Source: Sulfurihydrogenibium sp. YO3AOP1
GTDB lineage: Bacteria; Aquificota; Aquificia; Aquificales; Hydrogenothermaceae
DNA length: 64,000 bases
Direction: 5' to 3'
NCBI RefSeq assembly: GCF_000020325.1
Contig: NC_010730.1
Location: forward strand, 1,736,175-1,800,174
Part shown: piece after piece, positions 35,766-42,884 of the stretch
How the letters are laid out: each line of letters opens with the position of its first letter
How positions within the stretch are numbered: position 1 is the first letter of the stretch
Made by a program: the position numbers and the translations under genes
Notes under the pieces: generated by a model
Databases searched by the model: none
What the model saw: only the letters and a program-made list of their open reading frames with translations
Told to the model about the DNA's origin: nothing

Positions 35766-36497
35766 CTAATAATACACTGCTTTTAAATATAAACCTTCCG
35801 GTGGTGCTGTAAATTTACCATGGGATGGACTTTTCTTTTCTATTATATCTTTTAACTCTTCTAAGCTTAAGCTACCTCTTCCAAGTGCGACAAGGTGTCC
35901 TGCAATTCTACGGACCATATTTCTTAAAAAGTGAGATGCTGTAATTTCTATGGTTATGATTTTACCATCAAAGTATAACTTAAGCTCTCTTAAATCGATT
36001 TCTTTTCTTATATAATCCCCTGCTTTTGCCAAAGAAGAAAGGTCTTTATACTGCTTTATTAAATTAATTCCTTCTACCATCTTTATCAAGTCTAATTTTT
36101 TATCATAATACCAAGCAAGTTTAAACAAAAATGGGTCTGGCTTTGTGTTTATCTTATAAAGGTATGTCTTTCCTTTGGCTGAAAATCTTGCATTAAAAGA
36201 AAGTGGCACTTCTTCAACTTTCAAAATTGAAATATCTCTTGGCAGTTTTGCATTAAGATAGGTATATATGGTCTTTGTGTTTTTATGTTTTTTCGTTTTA
36301 AAGTTTGCAACCTGCCTTAAAGCATGAACGCCTGCATCAGTCCTTCCTGCACCAATCAGCGTTATTTTTTCTTCCAAAAGCTCAGATAATAAATCTTCAA
36401 TGACTTGCTGAATTCCAATTCCGTTTTTCTGCCTTTGCCAACCGTTGTAGTTAGTTCCAATATAACTGATTTCAAGCTTGTAGTTTTTTATCTCCAT
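35766..36497 (-). CDS. truA: tRNA pseudouridine(38-40) synthase
   Basis: TruA makes pseudouridine at positions 38-40 of tRNA. The 243-aa protein has the YIGTNYNGWQRQ motif, the catalytic Asp in GAGRTDAGVHAL, the RFSAKGKTYLYKI segment and the C-terminal FLRNMVRRIAGHLV motif. Length is normal. It stands alone on the minus strand, between repeat-filled gaps. Confidence 0.96.
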   Translation of the reverse strand: MEIKNYKLEISYIGTNYNGWQRQKNGIGIQQVIEDLLSELLEEKITLIGAGRTDAGVHALRQVANFKTKKHKNTKTIYTYLNAKLPRDISILKVEEVPLSFNARFSAKGKTYLYKINTKPDPFLFKLAWYYDKKLDLIKMVEGINLIKQYKDLSSLAKAGDYIRKEIDLRELKLYFDGKIITIEITASHFLRNMVRRIAGHLVALGRGSLSLEELKDIIEKKSPSHGKFTAPPEGLYLKAVYY

Positions 36498-36816
36498 AAC
36501 TTTTTATTTTAACATATTGTTAATTGGGAGGTTAGAAAGTGAGAGGTAAGATGTGACGGGTTGATAAAGTGAATAAAGTTTTTCCCGTGACTCTTCAAAC
36601 GTCACTTTTTGTCATCCCGAGGCTGTAAAGCAGAAGGACGGAAACCCTTCGCTTACGCTCAGAATGACACCATTCAGAAGTTCTTCGTCATCCTGAGGAC
36701 TTTAGTTCGAAGGATCTCCTCTTTTAAAAAAAGTGAGTAAGTGAGTAAGTGGGAGGTAAAAAGGCGGAGATTCTTCGCTGACGCTCAGAATGACAACATC
36801 TGGAGTTTTATAAAAC
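36498..36816. repeat. Intergenic repeat arms, copy G
   Basis: A GTGAGAGGTAAGATGTGACG micro-repeat at 36538-36558 is followed by hairpin arms: right-type about 36611-36640, left-type about 36646-36668, right-type about 36689-36716. A GTGAGTAAGTGAGTAAGTGGGAGG middle and a left-type arm (about 36769-36794) follow. From 36689 on it is the reverse orientation of copy B, including the same middle sequence. No gene is seen. Confidence 0.7.
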
Positions 36817-36842
36817 AAAAAAGGCGGGACTATGCCCGCCTT
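36817..36842 (-). terminator. Rho-independent terminator of the porin gene
   Basis: On the minus strand AGGCGGGCATAGTCCCGCCT forms a GGCGGG/CCCGCC stem with a five-base loop, followed by TTTTTTGTTTT. It lies 28 bases after the porin stop codon. Confidence 0.88.
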
Positions 36843-36870
36843 GTGTATGTAATATTTAGATTTCTACTAA

Positions 36871-38109
36871 TTAGAACAAGAATCCAAGCTCTACAGCACC
36901 AGTTGTTCTTGAAGTTTTAGCTTCACCTTTGTCGTTAACAAATAAGTATCCGGATGTTCCATTGAAAGCATTTCCAGATGCTTTAGCATAAGATACTTCA
37001 GCTCTTAAGAATGTGTTTTTAGTTGGGTTGTAAGTTGGAGTAATTGTAAACGTCCATACTTTTTTAGGAGCGAAGTATGCAGTTGTACCTGCATTTTGTG
37101 GAGCAACTAAAGAAGCAGCCGCTATTGCAGGAATTAAGATTGTATCTTTGTTATCTGCATATTCAATTCTTACTGGAACTTGAACGCCAGCTACTGGTTT
37201 TACGTTAGCACAGAGAGCTGCACCCCAAGCGTTTGAAGATGTTGATAAACCAGTAACATTATTCCAAGCTTTCTTTAAGCCATCATCAGCTTTGAAGTAA
37301 TCAACTTCTAAGCCAAGAGATACGATTCCTAAATCTCCGCCAACTGTTAAAGCATAGATATCTCTGTTTCCGTTTTCATTGTAAGTATGTAAGCCAACAT
37401 CAACCGGTAAACCAAATTGTTTTAAGTTAGAAGTAATACCAGCTTCAATGTAGTTAGAGTAGTTGTTTAATCCTGTATAAACAGGTCCCATTAATTGATA
37501 GTTTCCAGCTTTACCAGCACCTACGTAAACTTTTGCTACACCAGCATCGTATGTACCTCTTGCACCAGTTAATAATACCGGGTTAGCTGTAAATAATACT
37601 CCTCTTGTGATGTGTGGGTTTAAGATTGTAACCGGTCTTTCGCCAAAGTTTGTCCAAAGTAAACCAGCGTCTAAGCTTAATCCAGCAACTGGTTTGTAAG
37701 TAACAAAAGCAAGCCATGGTTTGAAATCAGTAGTTTTACCGTAGCCTACTAATGGATTATTTCCATTTCCTTTTTTATCATTTACAACATCAGAGCTTGC
37801 TACTACTGTTGGAGCTTGCCAAGAACCAAACGCTGCTGTAAATCCAATTCCACCGTCTTGTGCTGGCTTAGTTAATCCAACAATTACATTGTTAACAGAG
37901 AAAGAGTCTTTTCCTGACCATGGTTGTGCATTCGTACGGATTAAAACAGTTCCTGTGGATCTTAACGCATGGTCATTGTTTTGTACGTTGTAAGATGCTG
38001 ACACACCACCGAATAATGTGATGTCTGTGTTTGCTACTGTAATTTGTCCTGCGTTTGCTGCAGATACTGCAAGCAATCCTGCTGCTGCTAATCCTACTAC
38101 TTTCTTCAT
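36871..38109 (-). CDS. Outer membrane porin-like protein
   Basis: The 412-aa protein has a signal peptide (MKKVVGLAAAGLLAVSAANA). The mature region is rich in Gly, Ala, Asn, Thr and aromatic residues in an alternating beta pattern, ending GAVELGFLF with the terminal Phe typical of outer membrane barrels. It has an AAAGGAGG ribosome binding site, a consensus-like promoter and a strong terminator of its own, so it is probably abundant. The start at 38109 is chosen over an upstream ATG because of the signal peptide and ribosome site. Codon choice differs from its neighbours (more GTA, GCT, CCA), fitting high expression. Substrate is unknown. Confidence 0.82.
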   Translation of the reverse strand: MKKVVGLAAAGLLAVSAANAGQITVANTDITLFGGVSASYNVQNNDHALRSTGTVLIRTNAQPWSGKDSFSVNNVIVGLTKPAQDGGIGFTAAFGSWQAPTVVASSDVVNDKKGNGNNPLVGYGKTTDFKPWLAFVTYKPVAGLSLDAGLLWTNFGERPVTILNPHITRGVLFTANPVLLTGARGTYDAGVAKVYVGAGKAGNYQLMGPVYTGLNNYSNYIEAGITSNLKQFGLPVDVGLHTYNENGNRDIYALTVGGDLGIVSLGLEVDYFKADDGLKKAWNNVTGLSTSSNAWGAALCANVKPVAGVQVPVRIEYADNKDTILIPAIAAASLVAPQNAGTTAYFAPKKVWTFTITPTYNPTKNTFLRAEVSYAKASGNAFNGTSGYLFVNDKGEAKTSRTTGAVELGFLF

Positions 38110-38145
38110 CGTAAAACCTCCTTTAATAAAGTTTTTATAAAATCT

Positions 38146-38182
38146 GTTAATAAAAATTAACACACATTATGATTTTTGTCAA
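38146..38182 (-). promoter_or_regulatory. Porin promoter with overlapping inverted repeat
   Basis: On the minus strand TTGACA (38182-38177), a 17-base spacer and TAATTT (38159-38154) form a sigma-70 promoter about 45 bases before the start codon. A perfect inverted repeat GTTAAT-AAAA-ATTAAC (38146-38161) covers the -10 box and could be an operator; that role is inference. Confidence 0.65.
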
Positions 38183-38194
38183 GCATTTTAAAAT

Positions 38195-38440
38195 GCGATT
38201 CTTCGCTATCGCTCAGAATGACATTATTATATTGTTCCATGTCATTCTGAAGGCTTTGTTTTAAACTTATTCAATTTTCAATTTTATTATATACAATTTT
38301 TATGCCAATTTTTTAGTTTTGTGTTTTCCTGTTATTTACTTATCGTTTATAAATATACCAAACTTTACTTTTTTGCATTTTGGCAAATTGCAAAAGAAAG
38401 TGAAGAAGTAAGAAGGTGGGAGGGAAAGAATAGGGGAGTT
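38195..38440. repeat. Repeat arm H and AT-rich gap before the IS256 element
   Basis: A left-type arm GATTCTTCGCTATCGCTCAG continues to 38222, and a degenerate right-type arm follows (about 38240-38262). The remaining AT-rich sequence holds a GAAGTGAAGAAGTAAGAAGG micro-repeat variant (about 38399-38420). The same arm variant appears just right of the IS256 element (39738). No gene is seen. Confidence 0.6.
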
Positions 38441-38442
38441 AA

Positions 38443-39720
38443 AATAATGTTGTGTCTAAATAAAATTATAAGGAGGAGTAGTAATGGATAAGAAAGAATA
38501 CTTTGAAAAAATATTAGACAGATCTACCGAAGAATTAGTAAAAGAACTTTTCCCAAACGGTATAACAACTCAAGAAGAAAAGATAGGTATAAGAAAGCTT
38601 TTAGAATCTGTTGTGGAACTGATTATGAATCAGGAAAGAAATTTCTTCCTTGAAAATGATGAAGACAACAAAGCAAACGGATATTATGAAAGAAGCCTAA
38701 ATACTGGTTCTTTCAAGCTTAACATAAATGTCCCAAGAGATAGAAAGGGTAGATTTAGACCACAAATATTACCTGACCCTTACAAAAGAGTTAATGAAGA
38801 TTACATAAACCTTCTTATGAGTTTAGTATCCAATGGATACTCAGAAAGCAAGATAGATTCTACATTAAAAAGCTTGGGCTTAAACTACTCAAAACAACAT
38901 ATGGATAAAATCAAAAAAGAGCTTATAGAAAGACTTAATGATTTTAAAACAAGAGAGCTTCCATCGGATGCATTTGTACTGTATATAGACGCATATCACT
39001 GTGATATAAAAGAGAAAAACAAAATCAGAAAGGCTTCTGTCTATGTAGTTCTTGGAATAGATTTACAAGGAAATAAAGATATATTTGGATTTTATACATT
39101 TTTCAGTAGTGAAAATAAAGCAGACTGGATAAAAGTATTCAATGATTTAATAGATAGAGGACTAAAAAGGGTAATGCTTATAGTAAGTGATGATTTTCCT
39201 GGGATAACAAAAGCCATAGAAACACTATTTCCTTATACAGACCATCAGCTATGTTTAGTCCATTTACAAAGAAACGTTAGAAATCAGATGGATAAAGAAG
39301 ATTCACAAGTATTTAACAAAGAACTGAAAAACATAAAAGAAAACAGCTTAGATTATGAAGATGGATTAGAAAAATTAGATGATTTATGCGGTAGATTTAA
39401 GTCTAAATATCCAAGCTTTATAAAACATATTCAATCTAACAAAGAGAGATACTTATGTTTTTTAAAATATCCAGAAAATCTAAGAAAGCACATATACACA
39501 ACAAATCCAGTTGAAAGTGTTAATAGCATGATAGAAAAGGTAAGAATAAATTTAGGTGGATATTTTCAATCTGTGGACATTCTTGAGATAAATCTGCTTA
39601 TACAAAGAGACAATTTAAAGAATGGAAAATGGAAAAAGCCTATACCTGCTTTTAAAGGAGTCTCTTATGAAATTTTACAATTGTTTAATAAAAAGTTTTC
39701 AATCCAGACACAAAATTATT
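38443..39720 (+). mobile_element. IS256-family insertion sequence
   Basis: The ends carry near-perfect 16-bp inverted repeats: AATAATGTTGTGTCTA at 38443-38458 and, inverted, AATAATTTTGTGTCTG at 39705-39720. The right end overlaps the transposase stop codon. The element is about 1,278 bp, slightly short for the family. No target duplication is evident, so it may be old or rearranged. The dispersed-repeat arm GATTCTTCGCTATCGCTCAG occurs on both sides. Confidence 0.75.
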
Positions 39721-39722
39721 GA
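38484..39722 (+). CDS. IS256-family transposase
   Basis: This 412-aa DDE transposase belongs to the mutator-like IS256 family. It has the PRDRKGRFRPQILP segment and the first catalytic Asp in VLYIDAYHCD. The second is in LIVSDDFPGI, followed by the diagnostic HQLCLVHLQRNV motif, and the catalytic Glu is in TTNPVESVNSMIEK near residue 350. The frame is intact with a GGAGGAG ribosome binding site, so it may be active. Confidence 0.93.
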   Translation: MDKKEYFEKILDRSTEELVKELFPNGITTQEEKIGIRKLLESVVELIMNQERNFFLENDEDNKANGYYERSLNTGSFKLNINVPRDRKGRFRPQILPDPYKRVNEDYINLLMSLVSNGYSESKIDSTLKSLGLNYSKQHMDKIKKELIERLNDFKTRELPSDAFVLYIDAYHCDIKEKNKIRKASVYVVLGIDLQGNKDIFGFYTFFSSENKADWIKVFNDLIDRGLKRVMLIVSDDFPGITKAIETLFPYTDHQLCLVHLQRNVRNQMDKEDSQVFNKELKNIKENSLDYEDGLEKLDDLCGRFKSKYPSFIKHIQSNKERYLCFLKYPENLRKHIYTTNPVESVNSMIEKVRINLGGYFQSVDILEINLLIQRDNLKNGKWKKPIPAFKGVSYEILQLFNKKFSIQTQNY

Positions 39723-39988
39723 CAAGTCTCAAGAATAGATTCTTCGCTATCGCTCAGAATGACGTCATTGGATCGTTCTTTGTCATCCTGAGGGCTTTAG
39801 CCCGAAGGATCTCATGTTTTAATGTCTATTGAAAACAAAAAATGAGATTCTTCGCTAACGCTCAGAATGACGGAATGGGAACATGCAAAGACAGAGATTC
39901 TTCGCTTACGCTCAGAATGACAGACTTAGGAGACATAAAAGAAGGAGATTCTTCGCTGACGCTCAGAATGGCATCATCGGTGTTTTGG
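39723..39988. repeat. Tandem cluster of hairpin arms, copy I
   Basis: Four left-type arms (starting near 39738, 39843, 39893 and 39947) differ mainly in the loop (CTATCG, CTAACG, CTTACG, CTGACG) and are mixed with one right-type arm (about 39782-39813). No TGTTCC terminus is present. The cluster lies between the IS256 element and the 3' end of lpxC, and looks like a site of repeated arm accumulation. Confidence 0.7.
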
Positions 39989-40888
39989 TTAACCTACCAA
40001 AGCCTCTTTATAATTTGGAATAAAATTTAAAACTTCTGATGCTGGTTTAATTGTAAAAAGTGAGTTTTCTACCAATGTTTTTACAAACATAGCATTTAAT
40101 CTGTGTCCGCCTTTAAAAGAGTAAACTTCTGCAACCAAAGGATAGCCAAGCAGATACAAATCACCGATTAAATCCAATACTTTATGTCTTACAGGCTCGT
40201 CTTCAAATCTTAAACCCTCTTCGTTTATTACCTGATTGTTATGAAAAACAACAGCATTTTCAAGAGACCCGCCTTTGGCAAGACCGTTCTTCTTTAAGTA
40301 CTCTACTTCTTCTAAAAAGCAATAAGTTCTTGCTGTATAAACACCTTCATAAGACTCTTTTTCATAAGGTATGTATGTAAAGCTTTTATTTCCGATAATA
40401 TCATTATTATAGTTTGCTTGATATGTAATTTTTATTTCATTTGATGGCTTTGCCATAATAAATTTATCTTCTATTTCAACCTTTACAGGTTCTTCTAAAA
40501 CTGCATACAATTTTTCTTCGTTAAGTGTTTTAATTCCGGCTTCTTTTATCCTTTCAACAAAACCTTTGCTGCTTCCATCAAGGATTGGCAACTCCTCGCC
40601 TATTAACTCAATATAAACATTATCAATTCCGGTAAAATAAAGTGCTGCCATTAAATGCTCTATTGTCCTAACTGAAACGCCGTCTTTGTATAAAGTTGTT
40701 GAATATTCAAAGCTATGAGCATAATCTATCTTTGCAGGTATAACTACATTATTTTTAATAAAGTTTATTCCTTCATTTTTATTTGCAGGAAAAAGTTTTA
40801 TTTTAACATTATCTCCTGAGTGTAAGCCTATTCCCTCAATGATTATTGGTTTTTTTATTGTTCTTTGAAATTGACAGATCATAATCAT
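39989..40888 (-). CDS. lpxC: UDP-3-O-acyl-N-acetylglucosamine deacetylase
   Basis: LpxC is the committed zinc-dependent step of lipid A synthesis. The 299-aa protein has the EGIGLHSG start motif, the first zinc His in RTIEHLMAAL near residue 79, the LDGSSKGFVE motif, the second zinc ligands in RHKVLDLIGDLYLLG and a C-terminal catalytic His in GGHRLNAMF. The ATG at 40888 and the one two codons later are both possible. The gene stands between mobile elements, but reads as intact. Confidence 0.96.
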   Translation of the reverse strand: MIMICQFQRTIKKPIIIEGIGLHSGDNVKIKLFPANKNEGINFIKNNVVIPAKIDYAHSFEYSTTLYKDGVSVRTIEHLMAALYFTGIDNVYIELIGEELPILDGSSKGFVERIKEAGIKTLNEEKLYAVLEEPVKVEIEDKFIMAKPSNEIKITYQANYNNDIIGNKSFTYIPYEKESYEGVYTARTYCFLEEVEYLKKNGLAKGGSLENAVVFHNNQVINEEGLRFEDEPVRHKVLDLIGDLYLLGYPLVAEVYSFKGGHRLNAMFVKTLVENSLFTIKPASEVLNFIPNYKEALVG

Positions 40889-41043
40889 TCTCCATATTTG
40901 TTTTTCGTTTAAAATCTATATGCAATTTTTATTCCAATCTTTGACATACGATTTAACAATAATTTTTGTAATATTATAATTTGAATTTTTGCAAATTTTC
41001 AAAAAGGTTGTTTAACTGCTAAACATTTTATTGCATTTTCTAT
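40889..41043. other. AT-rich gap upstream of lpxC
   Basis: This short gap contains AT-rich sequence. A TTGACA at 40941 has no -10 box at usable spacing on the plus strand. Nothing else is recognised before the direct repeat at 41044. Confidence 0.3.
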
Positions 41044-42055
41044 TAAAACCTATAAGCCTGTTCCAAAATTATTTCTTAAGTTAAAATTAAATACTCAAAA
41101 TCAAAAAATAAAAATGTTCGCATGAGAAAAACAGGATTATCCTTTAAACAAATCTATAAACTTACAGAAAGATTTTTTAAAAAGATTAAACATAAGGAAA
41201 AGAAAAATAGTCAAAGAGGTAGACCAAGAAAGTACAAAGATGAATTTATAATAGCTATATTTCTATATCAAACACTAAAACAATATTCTTATAGAGAAGT
41301 TCTTCAAGAACTTAAATATCTTAGCTTTAAAACCCCTTCTCTGAATGACTATCATTATAGGATTAAACAGCTTAATGAAAACATTTTAAAATTACTGCTG
41401 GAAAAAACAGGACAGTATTTTAATGAAAAAATTAAAGATAAATACAGTGCTACATAGCAGATGCTACAGGTTTTGCCTATGGAGATATTTATAGCCTTAA
41501 ATGGAGAAGAGGAATAGAGGTAAAACAGATAAAATCTCATATAAGACTTGAGGTTATTATAGCAGTAGATAACAAAGGTAAAGCGTTAATTTTGGGATGT
41601 GAAACAGGTAAAGCCTATGCAAGTGAAATAAAGATGTTAAATCAGATATTAAACAAAGTAGATTTTATCAAAGGACTACCTTTTATAGCCGATAAAGGCT
41701 ATGATTCAATAAGCGTAATACAAAAAATCTTAGACATCGGACTTATCCCTGCTATAAAGATAAAGGAAACTCTTAGAGTAAAAATAAAGCATCCATTGAG
41801 ACGGTTATCAAAGGAAAATTGGTTAAAGTATGGAAAGAAAAGATATAGCATAGAATCTTTATTTGGTAATATAAAGAACAAAGCAAATTCAGTGTTTAAA
41901 GTTAAAAGAGAAGATATAGCTAAGAAGTTAGCTATTGCTTGGACTATTCTTTGGAATTTTTACATGATTTTAATTTATGTATTTTTGTTTATCCTATCAG
42001 TCTTAATTTTAAGAAGAAGTTTTTTTTGATTTTTGGAACAGTCTCTAAAACCTAT
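41044..42055 (+). mobile_element. IS4-like element with 10-bp direct repeats
   Basis: The element spans about 41054-42045 (992 bp). Its ends are AAGCCTGTTCCAAAA and, inverted, GAGACTGTTCCAAAA. It is flanked by the perfect direct repeat TAAAACCTAT at 41044-41053 and 42046-42055, matching the long target duplications known for IS4-type elements. Its transposase gene is broken by a frameshift. The ends match those of the dispersed MITE family in this window, and copy J lies directly to its right. Confidence 0.82.
41122..42029 (+). pseudogene. IS4/IS5-superfamily transposase, frameshifted
   Basis: The transposase is split. The first frame (41122-41457) encodes the N-terminal region with QRGRPRKYKDEFIIAIFLY and the QYSYREVLQEL helix, and stops at TAG. 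The second frame carries the catalytic half: IADATGFAYGD (first Asp), LPFIADKGYDS (second Asp) and YSIESLFGNIKNK (Glu). It begins one base out of phase, just before the stop. The overlap of the frames is about 18 bases and contains no A6G-type slippery run, so a single-base indel is likelier than programmed frameshifting. Confidence 0.78.
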
Positions 42056-42208
42056 AAGAGTGTTCCAAAATTTTCGTAAGTTCGCCTTTTTGCCATCCTG
42101 AGAACTTTAGTCCTAAGAATCTCCTCTTTTGATTTTTTGATTTGAAAAGAAAAACAGAAGATTCTTCACCGACCACAAAATAATTGTGTGGATTTTCGAA
42201 CAGCCTCC
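42056..42208. mobile_element. MITE-like copy J, directly next to the IS4-like element
   Basis: The 153-bp element begins AAGAGTGTTCCAAAATTTTCG and ends GATTTTCGAACAGCCTCC. It carries a right-type hairpin arm (CATCCTGAGAACTTTAGTCC, about 42094-42120) and a degenerate left arm. It is flanked by TAAAACCTAT at 42046-42055 and 42209-42218, the same 10 bases that flank the IS4-like element. The shared ends and duplication indicate a non-autonomous derivative mobilised by the IS. Confidence 0.8.
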
Positions 42209-42217
42209 TAAAACCTA

Positions 42218-42246
42218 TTGACAAGATAGATATTTTGATATATAAT
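42218..42246 (+). promoter_or_regulatory. Consensus sigma-70 promoter of the IS607-type element
   Basis: TTGACA (42218-42223), a 17-base spacer and TATAAT (42241-42246) form a perfect consensus promoter 33 bases before the recombinase start. The first T of TTGACA is also the last base of the TAAAACCTAT direct repeat, so the promoter straddles an element junction. Confidence 0.8.
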
Positions 42247-42278
42247 ATTAGAAAATAAAAGTTTGTTTAAAGGCGAGC

Positions 42279-42884
42279 ATGTATAAAATCGGTCAGTTTT
42301 CAAAGCTTACAGGTATTTCAATATCTACTTTAAGATTGTGGGATAAAAAAGGAATATTAAAGCCTGAATTTAAAACACCACGTGGAGAAAGAAGATATAG
42401 CGAAGCTCAATTGCAGTATATTCTTCAAAAGAAATCAGATGCACCACGTATTAATGTTGGCTATGCAAGAGTAAGTTCAAAGAAACAAGAAGATGATTTA
42501 AAAAGACAAATTGAATTATTAGAATTGTTTTTAGCAAAACAAGGCAAGCCTTTTAAAATAATAAGCGATATGGGAAGTGGAATAAATTATTCAAAATCAG
42601 GATTAAAAGAACTGTTAAAACTGATATCATCAAATCAAGTAGATACAATTTATGTTTTATACAAAGATAGGCTTGTTAGATTTGGTTTTGAGTTAATAGA
42701 AGAATTTGCAAAACTTCATAACACAAAAATTGAAATAATGAATCAAACGGAAGATAAAATAGATGAAGAAGAATTGGTAGAAGATATTTTAAACATAATC
42801 CATGTTTTTTCTCGTAAATTAAACGGTAAAAAAAGTCATATAAACAAGAAAATAGCTCAAAGGCTTTTAGATGAAAAACAGTAA
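42279..42884 (+). CDS. tnpA: IS607-type serine recombinase (TnpA)
   Basis: IS607 transposases are small serine recombinases. The 201-aa protein has an N-terminal MerR-like helix-turn-helix (YKIGQFSKLTGISISTLRLW, about residues 2-50) and a resolvase catalytic domain with the nucleophile in GYARVSSKKQEDDLKRQ near residue 66. The later arginine motif is YKDRLVRFGFELIEEF. Having the DNA-binding domain first is specific to the IS607 branch. It overlaps tnpB by 14 bases. Confidence 0.93.
   Translation: MYKIGQFSKLTGISISTLRLWDKKGILKPEFKTPRGERRYSEAQLQYILQKKSDAPRINVGYARVSSKKQEDDLKRQIELLELFLAKQGKPFKIISDMGSGINYSKSGLKELLKLISSNQVDTIYVLYKDRLVRFGFELIEEFAKLHNTKIEIMNQTEDKIDEEELVEDILNIIHVFSRKLNGKKSHINKKIAQRLLDEKQ

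Noticed and set aside
38230-38440. Second mobile-element end or gene before the IS256 element
   Set aside because: Only AT-rich sequence and a repeat arm are visible; no inverted partner or start codon with a ribosome site was found.
39723-39990. CRISPR array (four similar 25-30 base units with spacers)
   Set aside because: The units are imperfect palindromic arms of the dispersed family with changing loops, uneven spacing (about 50-105 bases) and a mixed-in second arm type; no cas gene is near.
40941-40980. Plus-strand promoter from TTGACA (40941) and TATAAT (40975)
   Set aside because: The spacer is 28 bases, too long for a sigma-70 promoter.
41440-41460. Programmed -1 frameshift in the IS4-like transposase
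   Set aside because: No slippery heptamer or clear downstream pseudoknot is visible in the 18-base overlap; a plain indel is simpler.
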